Position numbers and translations under genes: made by a program. Positions 45,847 to 54,923 of a DNA stretch of 64,000 nt are shown here, piece by piece (position 1 is the stretch's first letter; the number at the start of each line of letters is the position of its first letter). Origin of the DNA: Rufibacter roseus (GTDB lineage Bacteria; Bacteroidota; Bacteroidia; Cytophagales; Hymenobacteraceae); NCBI RefSeq assembly GCF_001647285.1, contig NZ_LRML01000001.1, positions 1 through 64,000 on the forward strand. Reading direction: 5' to 3'. The notes below the pieces were generated by a model, which had not been told where the DNA came from, did not search any database, and saw only the letters and a list, made by a program, of their open reading frames with translations.

Positions 45847-46965
45847 ATGAAAAAGTTAAATTATTTCTCATTGTCAGTAGTGGTGCTGCTATTTCTAGGT
45901 TGCGGAAGCGATAAAGAAGAGGAGGAGGTAACCCCTACTAAACCCGTGGAAGCGGCCTCTTTTACAGCGGCCGATGTTGATACCGCTTATGATGCGTTTA
46001 ACACCCATTTTTATAATCCAGAGGCAAAGCTGTACTACAGTACCACTGCCAAGACGGGATTGGGAGCCATCTGGACCCAGGCTATTTATTGGGATATTGC
46101 CATGGATGCCTACAACCGCACCAAAGAAGCCAGTCAGTTGACCATGGTCAATGATATGTACCAGGGCGGGTTTCAGGAGTACGACGGCTACAATTGGAAC
46201 AACACCCGTGAATGGTTTATCTATGATGACATGATGTGGTGGATTATCTCGTTGGCCAGAGCCCATGGCATTACCGGCAACCAGGTTTATCTTGATAAGT
46301 CCAAAGAAGGGTTTGAAAACGTTTGGAGCAGATCCTATGATCCAGTAAACGGGGGCATGTTCTGGAATTTTGCCAAAGACGGTAAGAACGCCTGTATCAA
46401 TTACCCCACAGTTATTGCCGCCATGGAGCTGTACAACATCACCAAAGATGAGCAGTACCTAGACAAAGCAAAGAACATTTACGCCTGGTCAAGAGCCAAT
46501 CTTTTCAGCAACGGCCGCATAGCAGACAACATCAACGTAGCCCGGGGCAACGTTGGCTGGAGTGATTATACCTACAACCAGGGCACCGCCATCGGCGCGG
46601 CCGTGATGCTGTACAAAGCCACCGGCACTGAGTCTTACCTGAACGATGCCAAGATGGCTGCTGACTATACCAGGCAGAAGATGAGTGACGCCAAAGGTAT
46701 TCTTCCCGCAGAGGGTGACTGGAATGAGCAGGGTGTTCTGAAAGCCATCTTTGGGCGCTATATCATGATGCTCATCAAAGACGCAGGTCAGACCCAATAC
46801 TTACCCTGGATTCAGGACAACATCGCGCTGGCTTGGAAAAACCGCGATAAAACGCGGGATCTCACTTTTAGAGATTATCGGGTTCCAGCCCCTGCCGGCA
46901 CCATTCAGTCTTATGAGGCCAGCAGTGTAGTAGGCATGATGCAGGTAACCCCGCCAACCAAATAG
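45847..46965 (+). CDS. GH76 endo-alpha-1,6-mannanase, lipoprotein
   Basis: I start at ATG 45847, where MKKLNYFSLSVVVLLFLGC makes a lipoprotein signal (Cys19); the longer frame from 45805 has no signal at its start. The 372-residue product contains the GH76 diacid Asp127-Asp128 in EWFIYDDMMWWIISLARAHGI and family-like segments GAIWTQAIYWDIAMDAY and GGMFWNFAKDGKNACINYPTVIAAMELY. An acidic linker (DKEEEE) follows the lipid anchor. It probably cuts the alpha-1,6 backbone at the cell surface. It is clearly distinct from the GH76 at 20897. Hairpins lie on both sides, so it may be transcribed as its own unit. Confidence 0.9.
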   Translation: MKKLNYFSLSVVVLLFLGCGSDKEEEEVTPTKPVEAASFTAADVDTAYDAFNTHFYNPEAKLYYSTTAKTGLGAIWTQAIYWDIAMDAYNRTKEASQLTMVNDMYQGGFQEYDGYNWNNTREWFIYDDMMWWIISLARAHGITGNQVYLDKSKEGFENVWSRSYDPVNGGMFWNFAKDGKNACINYPTVIAAMELYNITKDEQYLDKAKNIYAWSRANLFSNGRIADNINVARGNVGWSDYTYNQGTAIGAAVMLYKATGTESYLNDAKMAADYTRQKMSDAKGILPAEGDWNEQGVLKAIFGRYIMMLIKDAGQTQYLPWIQDNIALAWKNRDKTRDLTFRDYRVPAPAGTIQSYEASSVVGMMQVTPPTK

Positions 46966-47017
46966 CTTAAGCTTCTTTAGGTTTTCTGCAAAGGCGGCTT
47001 TGACAAATTTTCTTTGG

Positions 47018-47075
47018 TTTTTACTTCCTGTTTTTGCTGTTTTTCTAAAAACAGGCCAAAAACAGGAAGTAAAAA
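47018..47075. terminator. Long hairpin, CTGTTTT family
   Basis: Left arm 47018-47044 (TTTTTACTTCCTGTTTTTG...) pairs with 47047-47075 with only a 2-base bulge on the right side. It follows the GH76 stop by about 50 bp. Confidence 0.7.
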
Positions 47076-47156
47076 ATGCGGAAGGCAGTGGTAAAAGTGT
47101 CTGCCAATCAAATCCCAAGGGTTTAACAGCCTTATTTTCAACGCTCATTTAACGCA

Positions 47157-49349
47157 ATGCTTATGGTCCTGAAAACAAGAGTAGCTTTATTTCTGAGTGG
47201 TATCCTGTTACTGGGGTGGAGTAGCTATGGCCAGCAAAAAGGCCCCAAGCCTGATGGTGAAAAAACCGCTTTCCAGATAGCAGATGCTTGGGCAGCCGAC
47301 TATGACGTGCGCTCTGACGTGGCCATTGTTTATGGTATTCATGATGCGGGCGGTGATTTTGAGGGCCGCGTGAAAAGCTGGCGTGACAAAGGCTACAAAG
47401 TACATTTTATGACGGGCATTGCCTGGGGCGAATACCAGGACTACTTTACCGGGAACTATGACGGAAAAACCCACTGGGAAGATGGCCAGGTCATGAAAAA
47501 CGGCGAAACCATTTGGCACGGCAAAGACGTGCCGTACGTGGTTCCCTCGGCTACTTATCTCACTTATATGAAGGGGCTGGTGAAAAGAGCAATTGATGCC
47601 GGCGTATCCGCCGTGCACTTAGAAGAGCCGGAGTTCTGGGCCCGCGCCGGCTATGGCCCTTCTTTCAAAAAGGAATGGGAAAAACAGTACGGTTTCCCCT
47701 GGATGGCGCAGGACGAATCACCTGAGGCTACTTATCTGTCTTCAAAGCTTAAATATCAGCTCTATTTCAATGCATTGAAAGAAGTATTTGCCTATGTGCG
47801 GTCATACAGCCAAAGCAAAGGAGTCACCGTCAAGTGTTATGTTCCCACCCACTCACTCATCAACTATTCCTCCTGGGCGATTGTAAGTCCGGAAGCCAGT
47901 CTGGCAAATCTGGAGGGAATGGACGGTTACATTGCCCAAGTTTGGACCGGCACATCCCGGGAGCCCATCCACTTTAATGGTGTCTTAAAGGAGCGCGTTT
48001 TTGAGAATGCTTTTCTGGAGTATGGATCCATGGTGTCCATGACGGCACCTACCGGCCGGAAGATGTTCTTCCTCACTGATCCTATTGAAGACCGGCGAAA
48101 AACCTGGGACGACTACAAGCGAAATTATGAGGCGACTTTCACGGCGCAGCTGCTGTACCCCACGGTGGCGTCTTATGAGGTAATGCCTTGGCCTAAAAGA
48201 ATCTATCTGGGTAAGTTCAAGATGGAGAACAGCGATGCTGCGATACCCATCCCCAGAACCTACGCCACCCAAATGCAGGTCATGGTGAATTCCCTAAATA
48301 ACATGCCCCTGTCTTCAAACGAGGTGAGTGGAACAAAAGGAATTGATATCCTGCTGGCTAATTCCATGATGTTTCAGCGGTTCCCTACGCATAAAGGCTA
48401 TGAGGATCCGCAGCTTTCTAACTTCTACGGCATGGTAATGCCGCTCCTGAAAAAAGGCATTCCGGTAGGTACGGTTCACATGGAAAACCTGGGGCTAGAC
48501 CAAACCCTAAAAAATACCAAAGTACTGATCATGAGCTACGCCAACATGAAACCCATGTCACCAGTATCACATGAGAATTTAGCTAAATGGGTTAAAAATG
48601 GGGGAGTGTTGGTGTATGTGGGTCGTGACCAGGACCCTTTTCAAACCGTGAAAGAATGGTGGAACACAGACGGCAAAACCTACAAAGCGCCATCAGAGCA
48701 CCTCTTTGAGCAACTGGGCATTTCGGAGGCCCCGGGCAAACAAAGCTACCCTGTGGGAAAAGGCAAAGTGTATATTGTCCGTCGTGATCCAAAAGAGTTG
48801 GTGTTGCAGCCTGGTCAGGATTCTGAATTTCTCTCACTGGTGCAAAACGCCTACGAAACGGATGCGAAGGCCGGAAAAGTAACTCTTAAAAACCATTTTT
48901 ACCTTCAACGGGGACCCTATGACATTGCTGCGGTTTTAGACGAAAGCGTAGGTGATGCTCCCTTAAGGATACCCGGGCCGGTGGTTGACCTGTTTAATCC
49001 GGAGTTGCCTGTGCTTTCAGAAAAAATTGTGAAGCCGGGGCAGCAAGCTTACCTGTACAACCTTACCCGCCTGAAAAGCAGAAAAGAACCCGCCGTGCTT
49101 TGTGCAGCCTCAAGGGTGTACGAAGAGAAAAAAGGAAAGAGGTCTTACTCCTTTCTGACAAAAAGTCCTTCTAATACCAGAAACGCTATGAGGATGGTGC
49201 TTCCGGCAGAACCAAAGAACATCACCTTGACAGATGCCAATGGCCAGGAATTATCAGATATAAAAACCGATTGGCACAAGGAGACTAAGACCTATCTGGT
49301 ACAGTTTGAAAATGACAGCAAAGGCATCAGGGTACAGGTGAATTGGTAA
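47157..49349 (+). CDS. Secreted TIM-barrel-like putative glycoside hydrolase of unrecognised family
   Basis: The 730-residue product has a signal peptide (to about 25). Residues about 45-390 look like a (beta/alpha)8 barrel: DVAIVYGIHDAGGDFEGRV, VHFMTGIAWGEYQDYF, AVHLEEPEFWARAGYG (Glu156, Glu157, Glu159) and GMDGYIAQVWTGTSREP. Residues about 395-520 resemble the class I glutamine-amidotransferase-like domain B of GH42-type enzymes: GIDILLANSM, LIMSYANMKPMSPVSHENLAKWVKNGGVLVYVGRDQDP. A C-terminal beta-rich part follows. I do not recognise a named family, so this is a structural guess from sequence pattern. Its position after the GH76 and before the DUF4965 gene suggests action on the same glycan. 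Confidence 0.55.
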   Translation: MLMVLKTRVALFLSGILLLGWSSYGQQKGPKPDGEKTAFQIADAWAADYDVRSDVAIVYGIHDAGGDFEGRVKSWRDKGYKVHFMTGIAWGEYQDYFTGNYDGKTHWEDGQVMKNGETIWHGKDVPYVVPSATYLTYMKGLVKRAIDAGVSAVHLEEPEFWARAGYGPSFKKEWEKQYGFPWMAQDESPEATYLSSKLKYQLYFNALKEVFAYVRSYSQSKGVTVKCYVPTHSLINYSSWAIVSPEASLANLEGMDGYIAQVWTGTSREPIHFNGVLKERVFENAFLEYGSMVSMTAPTGRKMFFLTDPIEDRRKTWDDYKRNYEATFTAQLLYPTVASYEVMPWPKRIYLGKFKMENSDAAIPIPRTYATQMQVMVNSLNNMPLSSNEVSGTKGIDILLANSMMFQRFPTHKGYEDPQLSNFYGMVMPLLKKGIPVGTVHMENLGLDQTLKNTKVLIMSYANMKPMSPVSHENLAKWVKNGGVLVYVGRDQDPFQTVKEWWNTDGKTYKAPSEHLFEQLGISEAPGKQSYPVGKGKVYIVRRDPKELVLQPGQDSEFLSLVQNAYETDAKAGKVTLKNHFYLQRGPYDIAAVLDESVGDAPLRIPGPVVDLFNPELPVLSEKIVKPGQQAYLYNLTRLKSRKEPAVLCAASRVYEEKKGKRSYSFLTKSPSNTRNAMRMVLPAEPKNITLTDANGQELSDIKTDWHKETKTYLVQFENDSKGIRVQVNW

Positions 49350-49404
49350 GTAAACCTGTTAAAGAAGACTCAATTGATATTTAATCTAACGTTATAGCTG
49401 CTTT

Positions 49405-51894
49405 ATGAAAAAATTTAGTCTGTTATTATTCCTGGTATGGTTGCCCCAGGTAATGCTGAACGCTCAAAACCTGAGAGCCCCTGCGTATCCTTTGATCACC
49501 CATAACACCTACTTCAGTGTTTGGTCGTTTGGTGATGAATTGGCAAAAGCACCAACCAGGCATTGGACTGGCCAGGAGGCAGCCCTTACCGGAATGGTGA
49601 AGGTAGACGGGCAAGTATACCGTTTCTTAGGCAAGGAGTCAAAGGCATACCAGACAGTGGTGGCTGCCGCCGATGAAAAGCCATATTCCTTCACGTATAC
49701 AGAAAGCGTACCCGATGCCGGTTGGATGAATCCCCAGTTTGAAACAGTTGCCTGGAAGACCGGTCCCGCCCCTTTTGGCGATGATAAAGGCCAGGTCAAA
49801 ACCATGTGGGAGAGCGGCAATTTATGGGTGCGGAGAACTTTCTCGCTGGAGGACGCCGATAAGGAAAACTTATACTTAAAGCTACGCCACGACGACAACA
49901 TAGAGGTTTACCTTAACGGTGAGGAAATCTACCGCCATTCTGGCTGGACCCATAAATATGACTATATTCCCATCCCTGCCAACGTCGCTAAAAAATTGAA
50001 AAAAGATGGTAACGTATTGGCCATTCACGTAGCCAATTCCGCTGGGGGGCGCTGGTTAGATGCGGGCCTGGTGCGGGAAGAAAACTCCAAAGCCTACGCC
50101 AAAGTAACTCCGGCTGTGCAGAAAAGCGTGCAACTCAACGCCACCCAAACCATCTACCAATTTACCTGCGGAAAAGTAGATGTGACGGCTACTTTCACCT
50201 CTCCGCTCTTGCTGAACAACCTGGATGTGCTGGCGCGCCCGGTAACCTATGTTGCCGTCAAAACGAAATCGAATGATAAAGCAACGCATGATGTGCAGTT
50301 GTACTTGGGCGTCTCCTCAGACCTGGCTGTTAATACGCCAGACCAAGAAGTTATAAGCGATGAATACACGGCAGAAAAACTATCTATTCTTAAAACCGGT
50401 ACCAAAGAGCAACCCATGCTCCAGAAGAAGGGAGATAATATACGCATTGACTGGGGGTACCTGTATGTAGCCGTTCCGGCTAGTGCCAAAGCCATTCAAT
50501 ATGTGTCTCCAGTGGGCAGAGAAATAACGCCGTTTATTTCGGCCTCGGCCGGTAATCCGCAGAACACACAGGAAGGAAGAAGCCTGGTGTTGAGTAGCAT
50601 CGTGCCGTTAGGCAAGGTAGGAGCCACAGCCAAAGAGCAGGTCTTTCTGCTGGGTTATGATGAATTGTATTCCGTGCAGTACTTCAAACAGAACCTTAAG
50701 CCATGGTGGAAAAACAATGCCTCCGCTACCATTGAAAAAGAACTGGCGCAGGCTTCTGCCGACTACAGCAAAATCATGCAGCAATGCCAGTCGTTTGACA
50801 AGCAGATGTACCAGGATGCCGAAAAAGCGGGCGGAAAACAATACGCAGATTTGTGTGAGTTAGCATATCGGCAGGCCATTTCGGCTCATACACTGGTGAA
50901 GAGCCCACAGGGGGAAATCTTGTTTTTGTCTAAGGAAAACTTTAGCAATGGTTCCATCGGGACGGTGGACGTAACCTATCCTTCTGCGCCATTGTTTCTA
51001 GTTTACAACCCAGACTTGCTCAAAGGCATGTTAAACGGAATTTTCTATTACAGCGAAAGTGGTCAGTGGAAAAAGCCTTTCCCGGCACATGACTTGGGAA
51101 CGTACCCCATTGCCAACGGCCAGACATACGGCGAGGACATGCCCGTGGAAGAAGCGGGCAATATGCTCATCCTTACCGCGGCTATCGCGAAGGCAGAAGG
51201 CAACGCCGAATACGCCAAGAAACACTGGAAAACCCTGACCACTTGGGCTGAATTCCTGAAGAAAAGCGGTTTCGACCCAGAAAATCAACTCTCCACGGAT
51301 GACTTTGCCGGACACCTGGCCCGCAATGCAAACCTTTCAGTAAAAGCTATTGAAGCCCTTGCGGCTTACGGTATGATGGCAGGTATGCTGGGCGAAGCCG
51401 ATGTAGCAAAACAGTACAAAGAAGTTGCCAAAGAGATGGCGCAGAATTGGATGAAACTCGCCGATGACGGCGACCATTATACCCTGGCGTTTGAGAAACC
51501 AGGAACCTGGAGCCAGAAATACAACCTTGCCTGGGACACCATCCTGGATTTGAACATTTTTCCGGAAAGCGTCCGGAAAAAAGAAGTGAGTTATTACCTC
51601 AAGAAGCAAGGCAAGTACGGGCTTCCGTTGGATAGCCGCAAAACTTACACAAAATCTGACTGGATTGTCTGGACCGCCACCTTAGCAGATAACGCCCAGG
51701 ATTTCAAAGCTATTATCGCACCAGTATGGAAGTACGCAAACGAAACTTCCTTCAGAATCCCAATCAGTGACTGGCACGAGACCACCAATGCTGACGTTCC
51801 TAACTTCCGGGCCCGCTCTGTAGTAGGTGGTTACTTCATGAAAGTGCTGGAAAACAAGATGGAAGAGAAGGAAGTCAAGTTAGGGTCCAGGTAA
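49405..51894 (+). CDS. DUF4964/DUF5127/DUF4965 (glutaminase A-like) secreted protein
   Basis: The 829-residue product has a signal peptide (to about 20, VMLNAQ). It opens with LRAPAYPLITHNTYFSVWSFGDELAKAPTRHWTGQEAALTGMVKVDG (DUF4964-like). Residues about 97-225 form an inserted galactose-binding-like beta-sandwich: LWVRRTFSLEDADKENLYLKLRHDDNIEVYLNGEEIYRHSGW. DUF5127 follows, then the all-alpha DUF4965/DUF1793 part with VDVTYPSAPLFLVYNPDLLKGML, EEAGNMLILTAAIAKAEG and NLAWDTILDLNIFPESV. Fungal relatives are called glutaminase A, but Bacteroidota members are common in polysaccharide loci and are suspected of acting on glycans. The true reaction is open. The neighbours are the TIM-barrel protein and the sulfatase pair. 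Confidence 0.8.
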   Translation: MKKFSLLLFLVWLPQVMLNAQNLRAPAYPLITHNTYFSVWSFGDELAKAPTRHWTGQEAALTGMVKVDGQVYRFLGKESKAYQTVVAAADEKPYSFTYTESVPDAGWMNPQFETVAWKTGPAPFGDDKGQVKTMWESGNLWVRRTFSLEDADKENLYLKLRHDDNIEVYLNGEEIYRHSGWTHKYDYIPIPANVAKKLKKDGNVLAIHVANSAGGRWLDAGLVREENSKAYAKVTPAVQKSVQLNATQTIYQFTCGKVDVTATFTSPLLLNNLDVLARPVTYVAVKTKSNDKATHDVQLYLGVSSDLAVNTPDQEVISDEYTAEKLSILKTGTKEQPMLQKKGDNIRIDWGYLYVAVPASAKAIQYVSPVGREITPFISASAGNPQNTQEGRSLVLSSIVPLGKVGATAKEQVFLLGYDELYSVQYFKQNLKPWWKNNASATIEKELAQASADYSKIMQQCQSFDKQMYQDAEKAGGKQYADLCELAYRQAISAHTLVKSPQGEILFLSKENFSNGSIGTVDVTYPSAPLFLVYNPDLLKGMLNGIFYYSESGQWKKPFPAHDLGTYPIANGQTYGEDMPVEEAGNMLILTAAIAKAEGNAEYAKKHWKTLTTWAEFLKKSGFDPENQLSTDDFAGHLARNANLSVKAIEALAAYGMMAGMLGEADVAKQYKEVAKEMAQNWMKLADDGDHYTLAFEKPGTWSQKYNLAWDTILDLNIFPESVRKKEVSYYLKKQGKYGLPLDSRKTYTKSDWIVWTATLADNAQDFKAIIAPVWKYANETSFRIPISDWHETTNADVPNFRARSVVGGYFMKVLENKMEEKEVKLGSR

Positions 51895-51990
51895 ATTTAA
51901 TTTTCAGATTACAGGCCATTGCAGAAGCCAGAATTTCCGGTAACCTCATGTGCCTGGAACCTGAATTAATCGCTCAAGTTTTAATTAATA

Positions 51991-53055
51991 TTGAAGCCAT
52001 TGGAAAAGAAAGTGGTGGTATGGCTAATCTGGTGCAGTTCTAGTATTTTTCTGGGTTGCCGGACAGAAGGGAAGGAGAACACCTTTCCGGTTGCTACTTC
52101 AACCAATTCAGAAGTAGTGAAAGAAGCAGCTTCCCTGGCATCGGATCCATCTGAAATGGTTTGGATACAGGGCGGTTCTTTTCAGATGGGCTCACGTGAC
52201 CCTTCGGCTGTTGATGCGCAACCCATTCATGAAGTAAGGTTAAATGGTTTTTGGATGGACGAGCATGAGGTGACCAATGCTGAATTTGCCAGGTTTGTAG
52301 CGGCTACAGGGTACAAAACCGTGGCTGAGCGGCCGCTGGACCCAGCAGATTTTCCTGGAGTACCTGCTGAGAACCTAAGAGCAGGTTCTGCCGTGTTTAT
52401 GCCTCCTTCGCAGGAGGTGTCCTTCCATAATCCGCTTCAATGGTGGCAATTTGTACCCGGAGCAAGTTGGCAGCACCCGGAAGGAGCTAGCAGTTCCATA
52501 AAAGGAAGGGAAACGATGCCGGTTGTGCATGTAAGCTATGAAGATGCAACAGCTTACGCTAATTGGGCAGGAAAGCGCTTGCCTACCGAAGCGGAATGGG
52601 AATTTGCGGCGCAGGGCGGTAAAGGGAATCAGATGTACTACTGGGGAAGCGAACTGAAACCAAATGGAAAATGGCCTGCCAACATTTTTCAGGGCCAGTT
52701 TCCTCATGCCAATACCGCTGATGATGGCTTTCTGGGGGCAGCTCCTGTAAAAACCTTCCCTGCCAACCCTTTTGGGTTATATGATATGGAGGGGAATGTT
52801 TGGGAATGGTGCTCAGATTTTTACCAACCGGATTACTATCTGAACAGCCCTCAGGACAATCCCAAAGGGCCAGAAAACAGTTTTGATCCGGAAGAGCCTA
52901 CCGCCGTGAAACGGGTGCAGCGCGGAGGCTCTTTTCTGTGCAGTGACCAGTATTGTACCCGGTACAGGGCTGGCAGCAGGGGCAAAGGAGAAGTATCCAG
53001 TGCCTCCAGCAATTTAGGGTTCAGGTGCGTGAAAGAAGGTCAACCACCACACTAG
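51991..53055 (+). CDS. Formylglycine-generating enzyme (SUMF1-type), lipoprotein
   Basis: The 354-residue product oxidises the sulfatase cysteine to formylglycine. FGE signatures: EMVWIQGGSFQMGSRDPSAVDAQPIHEVRLNGFWMDEHEVTNAEFARFV, TMPVVHVSYEDATAYANWAGKRLPTEAEWEFAAQGG, GNVWEWCSDFY and RGGSFLCSDQYCTRYR, with Cys317 and Cys322 spaced as in copper-dependent FGE (C-x4-C). Many SUMF-domain proteins lack this pair, so an active enzyme is likely. The start must be TTG 51991 or TTG 52000: no ATG precedes the conserved part in frame, and a stop lies at 51982. A lipobox (FLGC, Cys23) predicts export, unusual for a bacterial FGE. The sulfatase gene lies 87 bp downstream. Confidence 0.88.
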   Translation: MKPLEKKVVVWLIWCSSSIFLGCRTEGKENTFPVATSTNSEVVKEAASLASDPSEMVWIQGGSFQMGSRDPSAVDAQPIHEVRLNGFWMDEHEVTNAEFARFVAATGYKTVAERPLDPADFPGVPAENLRAGSAVFMPPSQEVSFHNPLQWWQFVPGASWQHPEGASSSIKGRETMPVVHVSYEDATAYANWAGKRLPTEAEWEFAAQGGKGNQMYYWGSELKPNGKWPANIFQGQFPHANTADDGFLGAAPVKTFPANPFGLYDMEGNVWEWCSDFYQPDYYLNSPQDNPKGPENSFDPEEPTAVKRVQRGGSFLCSDQYCTRYRAGSRGKGEVSSASSNLGFRCVKEGQPPH

Positions 53056-53142
53056 AGACTATAAGAAAGAATACCCGTTCTGGCGTGAAGCATCTGGTAT
53101 TTGCCTCTTCGATTAGATTTAAAATCATAGAATTTAGATATT

Positions 53143-54810
53143 ATGAAATACTATTTACTTTCAGCAATAATGGTGCTCATGGCCACAGTGGGAGGCACAG
53201 CAGGGTTAGGTCAAAAAAAAGACAACCGCCCAAACATTGTGGTCATTATGGCAGATGACCTGGGCTATTCTGATCTGGGTTGCTATGGGGGCGAAATTCA
53301 AACGCCTGCTCTGGACAAACTAGCTAAAAACGGCGTGAGATTTACGCAGTTCTACAATACCTCCCGCTGCTGCCCTTCCAGAGCCTCTCTCCTGACTGGG
53401 CTTTACCCGCATGAGGCGGGCGTAGGTGCCATGACATTTGATAACAGGCTGCCGGGTTACCGGGGCTATCTTACTGAAAACACGGTGACTTTGGCCGAGG
53501 TGCTGAAAAGCGCAGGATATAACACGGGTATGGTAGGCAAGTGGCATGTTTCCCAGACTGAGGAACTGAAAAAAGATGAGCAGCTGAAATGGTTGGCACA
53601 CCAAACTCAATATCCTGCCTTCTCCCCGCTAGGCCAATACCCGGCAAATAGGGGATTTGATAAATTCTACGGCAATATTTGGGGGGTGGTAGACTACTTT
53701 GACCCCTTTAGTTTGGTGAACGGTACCAGGCCGGTAAAATCAGTTCCTAAGGACTATTACCATACCGTTGCCATTGGAGATACCGCCGTGGCTTACATAG
53801 AAGATTTCTCAAAGCAAGATAAACCATTCTTCCTGTACGTTGCTCACACAGCACCCCATTGGCCGCTGCAAGCTCTGCCAGAGGATATCAAAAAGTATAA
53901 AAACACCTATAAAGCAGGGTGGGAGGCCATTAGGAAAAGCCGATATGAAAGGCTGTTAGAGCTGGGGCTTTTCCAGAAGGAGAATACTGTCTTGTCGCCC
54001 TTCATGTTTCCAGAGAAAAATTGGGATAATAATCCTGATAAGGGATTTGATGCCAGAGCCATGGCTGTCCATGCGGCCATGGTGGACCGTATGGACCAAA
54101 CGATAGGAAAACTTATTGAAAAGCTGGAAGAAAAGGGAAAACTAGAGAATACCCTCCTCCTTTTCCTATCTGACAATGGGGCAAGCAGTGAGCGCCCTTC
54201 TGAGTATGGTCCCGGCTTTGACAGAGCGGGAAGCACCCGCGATGGAAGGGAGGTTTTGTTTCCGGTAAAGAAAAAGCATTTGCCCGGTCCACAAACCGTG
54301 CATGCAGGCATTGGTCCTGAGTGGGCGCATGTGGCCAACACACCTTTCAGATATTATAAAGCCCGAGTTTACGAAGGAGGAATTGCCACTCCCCTGATTG
54401 TGCATTGGCCCCTGAAAATTAAAAGTGGAGGAGATATCACCAATTACCCAGGGCACGTGATGGATATCATGGCCACTTGTCTGGAAGCTTCGGGCGCAGT
54501 TTATCCTTCCACTTTTGCCGGTAGGCCCATCACGCCCATGCAGGGCAAAAGCTTCTTACCTACAGTGGCAGGAAATAAACAAAAAGGCCATTCAGTTATT
54601 TTCTGGGAGCATTTTGGGGCTGGTGCTCTCAGGCAGGGAGATTGGAAGCTGGTCAGGCTGGATGCCAATGATACCTGGAAGCTTTACAACCTGGCAGTAG
54701 ACAGGACAGAGTTGCAGAATCTATCTGAGAGATACCCCCAGAAAGTGCAGGAGCTTTCCCAGACCTGGCAGAAGATGGCTTATGAGACAAAGGCTTTGCC
54801 TGCCCCATGA
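53143..54810 (+). CDS. Secreted sulfatase (type I, formylglycine-dependent)
   Basis: The 555-residue product has a signal peptide (to about 24). Sulfatase signatures: PNIVVIMADDLGYSDLGCYGG with metal-binding Asp38-Asp39, and the maturation motif Cys76-Cys-Pro-Ser-Arg80 in CCPSRASLLTG, followed by YPHEAGVG. GMVGKWHVS holds the active-site Lys/His, and LLFLSDNGASSE the later metal ligands. It removes sulfate esters from a glycan or other substrate in the periplasm or at the surface. The exact S1 subfamily cannot be read from sequence alone. The FGE gene just upstream gives a matched maturation pair. It implies that the target glycan is sulfated. Confidence 0.93.
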   Translation: MKYYLLSAIMVLMATVGGTAGLGQKKDNRPNIVVIMADDLGYSDLGCYGGEIQTPALDKLAKNGVRFTQFYNTSRCCPSRASLLTGLYPHEAGVGAMTFDNRLPGYRGYLTENTVTLAEVLKSAGYNTGMVGKWHVSQTEELKKDEQLKWLAHQTQYPAFSPLGQYPANRGFDKFYGNIWGVVDYFDPFSLVNGTRPVKSVPKDYYHTVAIGDTAVAYIEDFSKQDKPFFLYVAHTAPHWPLQALPEDIKKYKNTYKAGWEAIRKSRYERLLELGLFQKENTVLSPFMFPEKNWDNNPDKGFDARAMAVHAAMVDRMDQTIGKLIEKLEEKGKLENTLLLFLSDNGASSERPSEYGPGFDRAGSTRDGREVLFPVKKKHLPGPQTVHAGIGPEWAHVANTPFRYYKARVYEGGIATPLIVHWPLKIKSGGDITNYPGHVMDIMATCLEASGAVYPSTFAGRPITPMQGKSFLPTVAGNKQKGHSVIFWEHFGAGALRQGDWKLVRLDANDTWKLYNLAVDRTELQNLSERYPQKVQELSQTWQKMAYETKALPAP

Positions 54811-54923
54811 TTCAATGTTCTAGTGGGGAGGAATTTTGGGTGTTTACCACTGGGAGGCTTTTAATGATGACTACCCAAATCATTGTAAAACTGTGAGTGA
54901 AGCTTGCCAAGAAATTAGAATTT

